Shown here: one piece after another, positions 19,709 to 28,101 of the stretch
Layout: each line of letters starts with the position of its first letter
Numbering within the stretch: the stretch's first letter is position 1
Origin: Ensifer sesbaniae
GTDB lineage: Bacteria > Pseudomonadota > Alphaproteobacteria > Rhizobiales > Rhizobiaceae
NCBI RefSeq assembly: GCF_013283665.1
Contig: NZ_JABEKU010000001.1
Span: forward strand, 2,921,137-2,985,136
Length of the DNA: 64,000 nucleotides
Reading direction: 5' to 3'
Made by a program: the position numbers and the translations under genes
Notes under the pieces: model-generated
The model's database searches: none
What the model was told of the DNA's origin: nothing
What the model saw: the letters and a program-made list of their open reading frames with translations, nothing else

Positions 19709-20335
19709 ATGATGGTGAAGCTTACCCGCCCCCTGTTGCGAGCCGCTGCGGCCGCGGGTTTGGTGCTGACGGTCGGCATACCGGCCGCTTTCGCAGCCAT
19801 GACCGCCACCACAGTCACGGATCTCAACATCCGCACGGGTCCGGGCCCTCAATATCCGACGGTCGGCCTGGCGACCCGCGGTAGCACGGCGGTCATCGAC
19901 GGCTGCATCGAAGGCAGCAAATGGTGCCGCATCGATATCAATGGCGTACGCGGCTGGGTCTATGCGCGATATTTGACGACTGACTTCGGCGGTTCGACCG
20001 TCGTGGTGCAGGAACGTCGCGCCGACCTCGCAATTCCCGTCGTCACCTATGAGGCGCAGCCGAGAGATCCGGTGATCGTCAGCAGCGGCGATGCGTTGAT
20101 CGGCCCGGTCGAAGAGATCGATCCGATCGTGCCGCCGGCCACCGTGCGCACCTACATCGCGTCGAACCCTGGCGAAACCGTCTATCTCGATGGCGAAGTC
20201 GTGGTCGGTGCCGAGCTGCCGCAGACCGTCGCGGTCCGCCGCGTGCCAGACTATAACTACGACTATGTCAGCATCAACGGCCAGCCCGTGCTGGTCGAGC
20301 CGGCGACGCGGCGCATCGTCTACGTCTATCGATAA
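19709..20335 (+). CDS. Secreted SH3-domain protein with DUF1236
   Basis: A 208-aa exported protein: signal peptide (LLRAAAAAGLVLTVGIPAAFA), a bacterial SH3 domain (about residues 32–92; TDLNIRTGPGPQYPTVG and GWVYARYL are its conserved strands) and a C-terminal DUF1236 segment (YDYVSINGQPVLVEPATRRIV). SH3b domains usually bind cell-wall peptides. GAGGAG serves either of two adjacent ATGs (19709 or 19712). It stands alone and is probably envelope-associated. Confidence 0.85.
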   Translation: MMVKLTRPLLRAAAAAGLVLTVGIPAAFAAMTATTVTDLNIRTGPGPQYPTVGLATRGSTAVIDGCIEGSKWCRIDINGVRGWVYARYLTTDFGGSTVVVQERRADLAIPVVTYEAQPRDPVIVSSGDALIGPVEEIDPIVPPATVRTYIASNPGETVYLDGEVVVGAELPQTVAVRRVPDYNYDYVSINGQPVLVEPATRRIVYVYR

Positions 20336-20665
20336 CGGACCCCGCTACTCCGGCGATCAAGCGGTCGCCGGAGAATAACCCGTTTTCCGCCTCTTCTCCC
20401 ATCGTTCGACCCGCGCACGAATCACGCATTTCGTTCAGCGCAGACCGAGATCCGATCGTTCCCGATACCGGAACGTGCTTTCCTTCGTGTCACTGCGAAA
20501 CGCTGCTTCCGCCTGAAATCAAACCATTTCAATAGGTAAGGTTCCGGCCGTCCGGCGGCGATTTCGGTCAAATTGACAATAATCCAGATTCGGCTTCAAC
20601 CTATCGGTGCCGGATCATCGGCTTTTGGTGGCCCGTCTACGACGAGCCACGACACGGAGGGATCA
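20336..20665. other. Intergenic region without a gene
   Basis: A 330-nt gap. It contains an inverted repeat around 20456–20474 (CGTTCCCGATACCGGAACG) and a TTGACA hexamer at about 20573 without a clear -10 partner, probably part of the promoter for the hydrophobic protein downstream. Confidence 0.4.
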
Positions 20666-20932
20666 ATGGAAGCATTAATGCCTATCATTACCCAATTGAT
20701 CGCGGGGGCGGCCGGCGGCAACGCAGCCAGCGCAGTGTTGAAGCAGCAGGCATTCGGTATCGTCGCACGGACAATCGTCGGCGCGATCGGCGGCCTGGGC
20801 GGAGGGTTCCTCATTCAGATGCTCGGCGGCGAAGCCGCCGCGACCGGCCTTGCCATGCAGGTCATCGGCGGCCTGGTCGGCGGCGGCGTGCTGAGCGGCA
20901 TTGTCGGACAGTTCCTCGGCAAAACCGCCTGA
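20666..20932 (+). CDS. Small Gly/Ala-rich membrane protein
   Basis: 88 aa with a strong ribosome site (GGAGGG, 6 nt before the ATG). The sequence is almost entirely hydrophobic with glycine-zipper-like spacing (GAIGGLGGGFL, GGLVGGGVLSGIVG). This suggests two or three closely packed helices, as in small envelope proteins with glycine zippers. No family name is certain. It ends before a strong terminator. Confidence 0.7.
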   Translation: MEALMPIITQLIAGAAGGNAASAVLKQQAFGIVARTIVGAIGGLGGGFLIQMLGGEAAATGLAMQVIGGLVGGGVLSGIVGQFLGKTA

Positions 20933-20953
20933 CCCGATCATCCGTAGCAAGAC

Positions 20954-20978
20954 AAAAGGCGGCCCGGGGCCGCCTTTT
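20954..20978 (+). terminator. Intrinsic terminator
   Basis: AAAAGGCGGCC / GGCCGCCTTTT perfect 11-bp stem with a 3-nt loop, just after the small membrane-protein gene; it could also act on the opposite strand. Confidence 0.8.
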
Positions 20979-20998
20979 GTGCATCAGATCGCGGCTTC

Positions 20999-21103
20999 TG
21001 CTGCGCATGTCCTTTTACCTGGCCGGTTTAAGGACAATACACGCAGCCATTCAAAGTGCGACCGCGGCCAATGCGCGTCTTGAAAGACGCGCGGGCGCTG
21101 TAG
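20999..21103 (+). repeat. RIME-like two-hairpin repeat, copy 3
   Basis: TGCGCATGTCCTTTTACC...GGTTTAAGGACAATACACGCA, then CATTCAAAGTGCGACCGCG and the GCGCGTCTTGAAAGACGCGC hairpin, ending GCTGTAG. Plus orientation. The first hairpin has lost some pairing. It sits immediately after the terminator at 20978 and before the ilvE stop. Confidence 0.72.
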
Positions 21104-21111
21104 GGGCCGTG

Positions 21112-22002
21112 TTACTCGGCGGCCGCAGCGACCGGGTAGACCTCCTTCATGTAGTCGTTCATCAGCGTCTCGGAGATCGTCGCCGGCGTGAAGCGATAGG
21201 GGCCGATTTCGGAAACCGGCGTAACTTCGGCGGCGGAACCGGTCAGGAAACACTCGGTGAAACCGGACAGTTCCTCCGGCATGATCGCCCGCTCGACAAC
21301 CTCATAGCCGCGGCGCTTGGCGAGCTCGATGACCGTGCGGCGGGTGATGCCGTCGAGGAAGCAATCCGGTACCGGCGTATGGATGACGCCGTCCTTGACG
21401 AAGAAGATGTTGGCACCCGTCGCTTCGGCCACCCGGCCGCGATAGTCGAGCATCATCGCATCCGCATAACCCTTGGCCTCCGCCGCATGCTTGGAGATGG
21501 TGCAGATCATGTAGAGGCCGGCGGCCTTGGACTTCGCGGGCGCGGTCCGCGGATCAGGGCGGCGATACTCGGCGATGTCGAGCCGGATGCCTTTCAGCTT
21601 CTCCGCTGGATCGAAATAGCTGCCCCATTGCCAGATGGCGATGGCGACATTGATGCGGTTGTTCTGCGCCGAAACGCCCATGCTCTCGCTGCCGCGCCAG
21701 GCAATCGGCCGCACATAGGCTTCGGAGAAGCCCTGACGCTTCAGGAGCTCCACGCTCGCCTCATCCAGTTCTTCCACCGAATAGGGAATCTTGAAGCCGA
21801 GGATATCGGCCGACTTGTGAAGGCGCTGGTTGTGTTCCGTCAGCTTGAAGATGCGTCCGCCATAGGCGCGCTCGCCCTCGAAAACGGCGCTGGCATAGTG
21901 CAGGCCGTGGGTCAGCACGTGGATCTTGGCGTCCTTCCATGCGACGAATTCGCCGTTGAACCAGATCTCTCCGTCCAACTGATCAAATGGAACCGCTGCC
22001 AT
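21112..22002 (-). CDS. ilvE: Branched-chain amino acid aminotransferase
   Basis: A 296-aa class IV PLP aminotransferase, the last step of leucine, isoleucine and valine synthesis. Lys159 in APAKSKAAGLYM is the expected PLP lysine. Conserved fold-type IV segments are seen: HGLHYASAVFEGERAY (about 32–47), RGRVAEATGANIFFV, and FLDGITRRTVIELA near residue 215. The ATG at 22002 has GGAGG with 8-nt spacing. It is divergent from the MarR operon. Confidence 0.93.
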   Translation of the reverse strand: MAAVPFDQLDGEIWFNGEFVAWKDAKIHVLTHGLHYASAVFEGERAYGGRIFKLTEHNQRLHKSADILGFKIPYSVEELDEASVELLKRQGFSEAYVRPIAWRGSESMGVSAQNNRINVAIAIWQWGSYFDPAEKLKGIRLDIAEYRRPDPRTAPAKSKAAGLYMICTISKHAAEAKGYADAMMLDYRGRVAEATGANIFFVKDGVIHTPVPDCFLDGITRRTVIELAKRRGYEVVERAIMPEELSGFTECFLTGSAAEVTPVSEIGPYRFTPATISETLMNDYMKEVYPVAAAAE

Positions 22003-22195
22003 AGTGTCATCCTCCGGCGCATATGCGCCATTCTCTGTTGATTATCGTCCTGCTTTCAGTCTATCGGCAAACTGACTGAGGGAAAATTCAATTTCGTGAT
22101 TTTGGATTTGCGATCGGAACGGCGGGGCTTATCCTTTCAAGGTGTTGCCAACGCCAAATGTCTCGCTTACCGAGCGAGGACGCTAACGACGCGGT

Positions 22196-22226
22196 AAAAA
22201 TATGTCAATAAAGCTGACATATTTTT
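22196..22226. promoter_or_regulatory. Perfect 12-bp inverted repeat, candidate MarR operator
   Basis: AAAAATATGTCA (22196–22207), 7-nt spacer, TGACATATTTTT (22215–22226). It lies 45 nt upstream of the GTG of the marR-type gene, in the divergent gap to ilvE. The AT-rich arms and placement fit an autoregulatory MarR operator overlapping a promoter. It is not at the end of a gene, so a terminator is unlikely. Confidence 0.6.
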
Positions 22227-22271
22227 CCGAATGTTTCGCAAGTTGCAATCTGGCTGAAAGGAAATGACCGC

Positions 22272-22748
22272 GTGGCCGGCCAATCCAAAGAGAACACCCG
22301 GTATCTCAGCGATACCGCCGCCGATGATGACACGATCGATTTCGAGATCATCGAGTTGCTCTTCTTTGCCTATCGCGACTTCACCTCCGACCCGGATGCG
22401 ATCCTTGAAAAGAGCGGCTTCGGGCGGGCGCATCACCGGGTCGTGCACTTTGTCGACCGTGAGCCCGGCATGACCGTCGCCGACCTTCTCGACACGTTGA
22501 AGATCACCAAGCAGAGCCTCGCCCGCGTCCTCAAGCAATTGATCGACTCAGGCTACATCCGCCAGGAAACCGGGCCTGAAGACCGCCGCCAGCGCATGCT
22601 CTATACAACCGAGGAAGGCCAGGCGCTGGCGCGTGCTCTGGCCGAGCCACAGTCCCGCCGCATAGCGGATGCATTGGCAAGATCGGGTCCGGGCGCGCGG
22701 GAAACGGTCAAGCGCTTTCTCGCCGGGATGAAGAACGCCGCAGACTGA
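22272..22748 (+). CDS. MarR-family regulator (PetP-like)
   Basis: A 158-aa winged-helix regulator. The DNA-binding region spans about residues 52–110: LEKSGFGRAHHRVVHFV, MTVADLLDTLKITKQSLARVLKQLID and the wing QETGPEDRRQRMLYTTEEG. The gene starts with GTG (AGGA 10 nt upstream). It is followed at 55 nt by an OmpR-type response regulator and then a histidine kinase. The same MarR + PetR-like regulator pairing was described in Rhodobacter capsulatus as petP–petR, so the name is suggested only by context. Confidence 0.88.
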   Translation: MAGQSKENTRYLSDTAADDDTIDFEIIELLFFAYRDFTSDPDAILEKSGFGRAHHRVVHFVDREPGMTVADLLDTLKITKQSLARVLKQLIDSGYIRQETGPEDRRQRMLYTTEEGQALARALAEPQSRRIADALARSGPGARETVKRFLAGMKNAAD

Positions 22749-22803
22749 CACGAGGCTCGCCGCCGGCAGACGGCGCGGGAGCCTGGAATTTGGGAAGCGT
22801 GGA

Positions 22804-23505
22804 ATGACGACAAAAGCGACTGTCTCGGACGATGCGGCTCACCTTCTGGTCGTTGACGACGACCGGCGCATCCGCGATCTCCTCAACCGCTACCTGGTCG
22901 AACAGGGATTCCGGGTGACGACCGCGTCCGATGCGGACGAGGCGCGGCGCAAGCTCGTCGGCCTCGACTTCGATCTTCTGATCGTCGACGTGATGATGCC
23001 GGGCGAGAGCGGCATCTCGCTGACCCATAGCCTCCGGCAGATCAAGTCCGTGCCGATCCTGATGCTGACGGCCCTGGCGGAATCCAATTCCCGCATCGAA
23101 GGTCTCGAAGCCGGGGCCGACGACTATCTGTCGAAGCCCTTCGAACCGCGCGAACTGGTGCTGCGCATCAACAACATCCTGCGCCGCAACCAGCCGGCCC
23201 AAGCGCCCAAGGTCGACCAGGTGATCTTCGGCCCCTACACTTTTTCGGTGGTGCGCAAGGAACTCCGACGCGGCGCCGACCACATCCGCCTCACCGATCG
23301 CGAACAGGAGATCATGACGCTCTTCTCGCAGCGCGCCGGAGAGACCATCCCGCGCCACGAACTGATCGGCGACGATGCCGAGGTCGGCGAGCGCACGATC
23401 GACGTGCAGATCAACCGCCTCCGGCGCAAGATCGAGGACGATCCGTCCAATCCGGTCTGGCTGCAGACGGTGCGCGGCATCGGCTACCGGCTGAGCGTGG
23501 ACTGA
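22804..23505 (+). CDS. OmpR/PhoB-type response regulator (PetR-like)
   Basis: 233 aa. The receiver domain (residues 14–130) has acidic pocket DDD near 20, phosphoacceptor Asp62 in LLIVDVMMPG, Thr in LMLTALAE and Lys in LSKPFEPREL. The C-terminal winged-helix DNA-binding domain (about 140–232) has TDREQEIMTLFSQRAG and VQINRLRRKIEDDP...RGIGYRL. It is likely phosphorylated by the kinase encoded 32 nt downstream and co-transcribed with the MarR gene. Confidence 0.93.
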   Translation: MTTKATVSDDAAHLLVVDDDRRIRDLLNRYLVEQGFRVTTASDADEARRKLVGLDFDLLIVDVMMPGESGISLTHSLRQIKSVPILMLTALAESNSRIEGLEAGADDYLSKPFEPRELVLRINNILRRNQPAQAPKVDQVIFGPYTFSVVRKELRRGADHIRLTDREQEIMTLFSQRAGETIPRHELIGDDAEVGERTIDVQINRLRRKIEDDPSNPVWLQTVRGIGYRLSVD

Positions 23506-23537
23506 GATGGCAGCCCTTCCGATGAGCGCAGCGTCCC

Positions 23538-24920
23538 ATGGCAAGCTTTGACGGTATAGAGCGCGGGGCGGCGGGTTCCAGCGATAATGCCTGGCGGCGC
23601 TTCACGCGCTGGCTGCGCCGCCGCCTGCCGATGGGCCTCTATGCCCGTTCCCTGCTCATCGTCATCATCCCGATGGTGCTCCTGCAGTCTGTCGTCGCCT
23701 TCATCTTCATGGAGCGCCACTGGCAACTGGTGACACAGCGCCTGTCTGCCGCCGTGACCGGCGACATCGCCGCGATCGTCGATCTCATCGATACCTTCCC
23801 CGATGATCGCAACATTGCCGAGATCATCCGCATCGCCCGCGAGCAACTCGATCTCAGCATTTCCGTCGATCCGCCTGGCGAACTGCCTCCGCCACGGCCA
23901 AGCCCCTTCTTCGAAATCCTCGATCAGATCCTCGGCGAAGAAATCTCCAACCAGGTCCGCCGCCCCTTCTGGATCGATACGGTCGGCAACTCCAAGCTCG
24001 TCGAGATCCGCATCAAGCTCGACGACGGCCGCATTCTGCGTGTCTACGCCCGGCGCAACCAGGCCTATGCCTCGAACACCCACATCTTCCTCGTGTGGAT
24101 GGTGGCGGCATCGCTGGTGCTGCTGGCGATCGCGATCCTGTTCCTGCGTGGTCAGATCCGGCCCATCCTGGCGTTGGCCAAGGCCGCCGAAAGCTTCGGC
24201 AAGGGCCAGAAGATCGACGACTTCGCGCCGCGCGGCGCCGATGAGATCCGCCGCGCCGGCCTTGCCTTCATCCTGATGCGCGAGCGCATCGAACGCCAGA
24301 TCGAACAGCGCACCGCGATGCTGACCGGCGTCAGTCACGACCTCAGAACCATCCTCACCCGCTTCAAGCTGCAATTGGCCCTGGCCGGCAACAATCCGGA
24401 TCTCGAAAGCCTCAACCAGGATGTCGAGGACATGCAGAACATGCTTGAAGGCTACCTCGCCTTCGCCCGTGGCGAAGCGGAGGAGGACGTCGGCCAGTTG
24501 AAGCTCAGCGAGCTGATGACGCGGCTTGCCGCGGAAGCCGAATTGCTCGGCAAGACGCTGACCACCTCGATCGAGGGCGAGGATGAGGTTCGTGTCCGGC
24601 CGAACGCCTTCACCCGCCTCGTCGCCAATCTCGCCTCGAACGCCTATCGCTACGCCAACACCGTCAACGTCGACGCCCGCCACAGCGCCAAATGGGTCAC
24701 GATCACCGTCGACGACGACGGTCCAGGCATTCCCGAGCGATCGCGCGAAGACGTGTTCAAACCCTTCTTCCGCCTAGACGAGGCACGCAATCTCGACAGT
24801 TCCGGCACCGGCCTTGGCCTTGCGATCGCCCGCGACATCGCCCGCAGCCACGGCGGCAACGTCACGCTGGGCGACAGCCCGCTCGGCGGCCTCAGGGCAA
24901 CGGTGCGCGTACCGGCTTGA
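23538..24920 (+). CDS. EnvZ-like sensor histidine kinase
   Basis: A 460-aa inner-membrane kinase: first transmembrane segment about residues 38–58, a periplasmic domain of about 130 aa, a second near 184–206, then HAMP and DHp domains with phosphoacceptor His267 in GVSHDLRTILTRFK, and a HATPase domain with N-box NLASNAYRYAN, G1 DDDGPGIP and G2 GTGLGLAIA. The H-box has Ile where Pro is usual (HDLRTP). It pairs with the upstream response regulator. The stimulus is unknown. The start has no strong SD and may be coupled to the upstream stop. Confidence 0.92.
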   Translation: MASFDGIERGAAGSSDNAWRRFTRWLRRRLPMGLYARSLLIVIIPMVLLQSVVAFIFMERHWQLVTQRLSAAVTGDIAAIVDLIDTFPDDRNIAEIIRIAREQLDLSISVDPPGELPPPRPSPFFEILDQILGEEISNQVRRPFWIDTVGNSKLVEIRIKLDDGRILRVYARRNQAYASNTHIFLVWMVAASLVLLAIAILFLRGQIRPILALAKAAESFGKGQKIDDFAPRGADEIRRAGLAFILMRERIERQIEQRTAMLTGVSHDLRTILTRFKLQLALAGNNPDLESLNQDVEDMQNMLEGYLAFARGEAEEDVGQLKLSELMTRLAAEAELLGKTLTTSIEGEDEVRVRPNAFTRLVANLASNAYRYANTVNVDARHSAKWVTITVDDDGPGIPERSREDVFKPFFRLDEARNLDSSGTGLGLAIARDIARSHGGNVTLGDSPLGGLRATVRVPA

Positions 24921-25024
24921 CCGCCGTGAGGCGGCTTTCGCTCGGCAGCCTGTCGCGTCACCTCCCCCGCTGCAACCGATGGCCCAAACGCTATGCCGCC
25001 GCGCTGCTGTCAGACGCGTGAGAA

Positions 25025-25588
25025 CTACCGCTTGTAGATCGACGTCAGGCCGCGGCGTTCGTTGAAGCGGCGCCAGGCGTCGATGCGGCGCGGGTGGCGG
25101 GCGCGCATGACATCGAGCGGCGCCAGAAGCCGGCCCTCGCGGCCGAGGGCTTCGTCGAGGATCTCGATGATCCGTCGGTTCGGCCAGGGTTTGCGGGTGA
25201 TCGTCAGCAGCGCCCGGAAGGCTTCATCCTCGCGACCCGCGCCGAGTTGATGGGCAATCAGCCCATAGGCGAAGGCCGTGGAACGGCTGACGCCGGCGTG
25301 GCAATGCACAAGAATGCGGCTCGACGCATCCTCGGCGGCGGCGCGCATCGCCTCGAATACTTCCAGCACCAGATCCGGAAAATGGCGGGTGACGGTCGGG
25401 TTTTCCTGGTCGCGCATGCGCACGACCCGGTGGCTCGCATCGGCGATGACAGGCACATTGGCATCCGGCAGCTCCGGATCGAGCAGCGAAAGCACGTGGC
25501 TCGCGCGCCAATCGCGCGCGGCATCGGCTGCGCGCCAGAGGCAAGAAACCTTGACGCGCTCCGGAATAGCTTCGAATGCGATGTTCAT
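25025..25588 (-). CDS. Protein tyrosine / dual-specificity phosphatase-like protein
   Basis: 187 aa with the Cys-phosphatase signature HCHAGVSRS (CX5R: Cys96 to Arg102), preceded by an upstream Asp-containing loop (VRMRDQENPT) that may supply the general acid. It belongs to the rhizobial cytosolic tyrosine-phosphatase-like group. The preferred ATG is at 25588; a GTG at 25597 would overlap the stop of csaA. Either way translation is coupled to csaA. Substrate unknown. Confidence 0.82.
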   Translation of the reverse strand: MNIAFEAIPERVKVSCLWRAADAARDWRASHVLSLLDPELPDANVPVIADASHRVVRMRDQENPTVTRHFPDLVLEVFEAMRAAAEDASSRILVHCHAGVSRSTAFAYGLIAHQLGAGREDEAFRALLTITRKPWPNRRIIEILDEALGREGRLLAPLDVMRARHPRRIDAWRRFNERRGLTSIYKR

Positions 25589-25593
25589 GGGGA

Positions 25594-25935
25594 TCACATC
25601 AGTTTTTTGCCGTTGGGGATCGGCCGTTCGGCGGCAGCCAGCACGATCGCGCCGGCTTCGTCTTCAAAGCCCAGCGTCAGCACTTCGGAGCGCACGGGAC
25701 CGATCTGGCGCGGCGGAAAATTGACCACGCCCAGCACCTGCCGCCCGACGAGTTCTTCCGGACGATAATGCACCGTGATTTGGGCCGATGATCTTTTTAT
25801 GCCGATCTCCGGCCCGAAATCGATCTTCAGCTTGAAGGCCGGCTTGCGTGCTTCCGGAAACGGCTCGGCCTCGACGATCGTGCCCACACGAATATCGACG
25901 CGTTCGAAATCAGCAAATTCAATGGTTTCAGCCAT
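25594..25935 (-). CDS. csaA: CsaA-type tRNA-binding protein / chaperone
   Basis: 113 aa consisting of a single OB-fold tRNA-binding domain, like the C-terminal domain of MetRS and Trbp111. Typical segments are FERVDIRVGTIVEAEPFPEARKP (described in part: DIRVGTIVEAE), GIKRSSAQIT and VLGVVNFPPRQIGPV. Homologues are dimers that bind tRNA, and the Bacillus protein has chaperone activity. The gene overlaps or abuts the phosphatase gene downstream. Confidence 0.9.
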   Translation of the reverse strand: MAETIEFADFERVDIRVGTIVEAEPFPEARKPAFKLKIDFGPEIGIKRSSAQITVHYRPEELVGRQVLGVVNFPPRQIGPVRSEVLTLGFEDEAGAIVLAAAERPIPNGKKLM

Positions 25936-25971
25936 AACAATTCCTTTGTGAAAAGTTCTGTTCCGTCGGGC

Positions 25972-26931
25972 TTAAAGTATCGGGGGAGATTCCGGAAGCA
26001 GGCCGATTTCGGCGGATCCCCCGTGAAATCTTGCCTCTTGCCAAGGGCGGCGCGAGAACTGCTCGGCCAGGAAATCGACAAAGACGCGCACCCGCGGCGG
26101 CAGGAAGCGCCGGTGCGGATAGACCACGGTGATCGGTTCCGCCTCGGCGTGGTTGCAATCGGTCAGAAGCGGCACCAGCAAGCCCGCCCTGATGTCATCG
26201 CCGACGAGAATTTCCGAGAGCCGCACGATCCCGATGCCCGCGAGCGCAAGCCGCCTCAGCGCTTCCGTGCTGTTGGCCTCGACAGAACCACGAACACGGA
26301 TCGCATGCCGACTGCTGCCATCGTGGAACTCCCAGACATTGAGGCGACCGTGGGCGGTAATGGCAAGGCAGACGTGCCGTTGCAACTCGTCGGGGGTTTT
26401 GGGAACGCCATGCCTCTCGAGATAACCCGGCGCCGCGCAGATGACACGGCGGTTGGATGCCAGGCGCCGGGTCACCAATGTACTGTCGCTTTGCGCCGCA
26501 ACCCGTATTGCGACATCGGCATCGCCGTTCATGAGATCGACGATCGCATCGCTGAAATCGAGCTCGAGATCGATCTCGGGGTACCGCTCGATGAAATCAG
26601 GCAGCATCGGCACGATCAGGCGATGGCCAAAGGCACTCGGCAGGCTGACCCGCAGACGGCCGCGCGGCTCGGCACCCGGCTGGATCGCGAACTCCGCATC
26701 TTCGATGTCGCCGAGGATGCGACGGGCCGACTCCGCATAGGCACTGCCTTCGCTCGTCAGGCTGATGCTGCGCGTCGATCGCTGCAGCAGGCGCACGCCG
26801 AGGCGCGCCTCGAGCCGGCCGATGATCTTGCTGACCGCCGACGGCGTCATGTGCAGCCGGCGCGCAGCCGCCGAGAAATCGCCCTCCTCGACGACGGCGA
26901 GAAACACCGCCATGGCTTCCTGCCGATCCAT
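25972..26931 (-). CDS. LysR-family transcriptional regulator
   Basis: 319 aa: N-terminal winged helix (AMAVFLAVVEEGDFSAAARRLHMTPSAVSKIIGRLE by description, residues 6–40) and a substrate-binding domain of the CrgA/PA2551-like subgroup (SAFGHRLIVPMLPDF, DADVAIRVAAQSDSTL). It lies 37 nt upstream of csaA in the same direction, so possibly co-transcribed. On the other side is a short divergent frame at 27045. Effector unknown. Confidence 0.9.
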   Translation of the reverse strand: MDRQEAMAVFLAVVEEGDFSAAARRLHMTPSAVSKIIGRLEARLGVRLLQRSTRSISLTSEGSAYAESARRILGDIEDAEFAIQPGAEPRGRLRVSLPSAFGHRLIVPMLPDFIERYPEIDLELDFSDAIVDLMNGDADVAIRVAAQSDSTLVTRRLASNRRVICAAPGYLERHGVPKTPDELQRHVCLAITAHGRLNVWEFHDGSSRHAIRVRGSVEANSTEALRRLALAGIGIVRLSEILVGDDIRAGLLVPLLTDCNHAEAEPITVVYPHRRFLPPRVRVFVDFLAEQFSRRPWQEARFHGGSAEIGLLPESPPIL

Positions 26932-27044
26932 TGTATCTATTCCATTTCGTCACAGCTAAAGGGAATTTATCATGGATTATCGCGTCCAGCGATAGGCTGT
27001 AACTTGGAACCTGAACGCAGACGAGACGCTGAAGGGTGAAGGAA

Positions 27045-27233
27045 ATGGGCAAGCAGCGGAACGATGTACCGACGAGCTACCAGCTTCATGCGTGGGCGCG
27101 ACGTCAGCGCAGCGCCGCGATCGGCGACGCGTGCCGCCGGGCAATCGGCGCGATCTGGAGGATCCTGTTCGAGCGGCAGACACACCGGGAGCGTGGTGCT
27201 TGCGCAAGCGCGTCCCGCACGTGCACGCCTTAG
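27045..27233 (+). CDS. Small Arg-rich hypothetical protein
   Basis: A 62-aa frame starting MGKQRNDVPTSYQLHAWARRQR, with GAAGG upstream of the ATG and a short amphipathic segment RRAIGAIWRILFERQ resembling the small DUF1127-like proteins of rhizobia. Composition is strongly basic. It is divergent from the LysR gene. Support is limited to the ribosome site and the helix; it may not be real. Confidence 0.4.
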   Translation: MGKQRNDVPTSYQLHAWARRQRSAAIGDACRRAIGAIWRILFERQTHRERGACASASRTCTP

Positions 27234-27280
27234 CGGAAATCACGACACCGGTGCCGTCAAGACGCGGCGGCTTCGCTCGC

Positions 27281-28099
27281 TCAGCCTGCCAATTCCTCGG
27301 CCCGTTTGCGCGCAGCCGCGATCGCCTTGTCGAAAAGCGGCTGCATGCCATCGGCGGCCATCAGCACGGAGAGTGCCGCCGCCGTCGTGCCGCCGGGCGA
27401 GGTCACGTTCTGGCGCAGCCGTGCCGCTTCGTCGGGGGACTGGTGCAGGAGCTCGCCAGCGCCCGCGACGGTTTCCCGCGCAAGCCGCATGGCGAGGTCC
27501 GCCTCGAGGCCGGCCTTGCGGCCCGCCTCCGCCATGCACTCGACGAGGTAGAAGACATAGGCCGGGCCGCTGCCTGAAACGGCCGTCACCGCGTCGATCT
27601 CGGCTTCGGTCCTGACCCACTCGACGGGACCGCTCACCTTCAAGAGATCGTGAACCTGGGCGCGCTGCGCTTCGCTGACGCGCGCATTGGCAAATGCGCC
27701 GGTAACGCCGCGGCCGATCATCGCCGGCGTGTTCGGCATGGCGCGAACCGTGGCGGCAGCGGCGAGGTGTGTTTCGATGAAGGCGAGCGTCTTGCCGGCC
27801 GCGACCGAGACGATGACCGTATCCGGCCCGACGAGCGGCTTCAGCGGCGGCAGCACGGTTTCCATCACCTGCGGCTTGACCGCCAGGAAGATCACGCCCG
27901 CCTGGACGCCGGATGGCGCCGACGTCGCATGTGTTATGCCATTGTCGGCGATGAGCTTGGCCATGGCCGGCGGCGGGCCGGGATCGACGACAAGCACGTC
28001 GGCGCCTTTGACGCCACTCTTCAGCCAGCCGGAAAGCATGGCGCCGCCCATATTGCCGGCGCCGACGAGGACGATGGGACCGGAAGCGGCATTCGTCAT
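27281..28099 (-). CDS. proC: Pyrroline-5-carboxylate reductase
   Basis: The last step of proline synthesis, NAD(P)H-dependent. 272 aa: Rossmann start IVLVGAGNMGGAMLSGW (residues 9–25), the cofactor/substrate segment AVKPQVMETVLPPL, VRAMPNTPAMIGRG, and the C-terminal signature SGSGPAYVFYLVE...GLEADLAMRLARETVAGAG. The start at 28099 begins MTNAASGP. The open frame runs on upstream through ybjN but that part is a shadow. It overlaps or abuts the YbjN gene stop by 2 nt. Confidence 0.94.
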   Translation of the reverse strand: MTNAASGPIVLVGAGNMGGAMLSGWLKSGVKGADVLVVDPGPPPAMAKLIADNGITHATSAPSGVQAGVIFLAVKPQVMETVLPPLKPLVGPDTVIVSVAAGKTLAFIETHLAAAATVRAMPNTPAMIGRGVTGAFANARVSEAQRAQVHDLLKVSGPVEWVRTEAEIDAVTAVSGSGPAYVFYLVECMAEAGRKAGLEADLAMRLARETVAGAGELLHQSPDEAARLRQNVTSPGGTTAAALSVLMAADGMQPLFDKAIAAARKRAEELAG

Positions 28100-28101
28100 G
28101 A

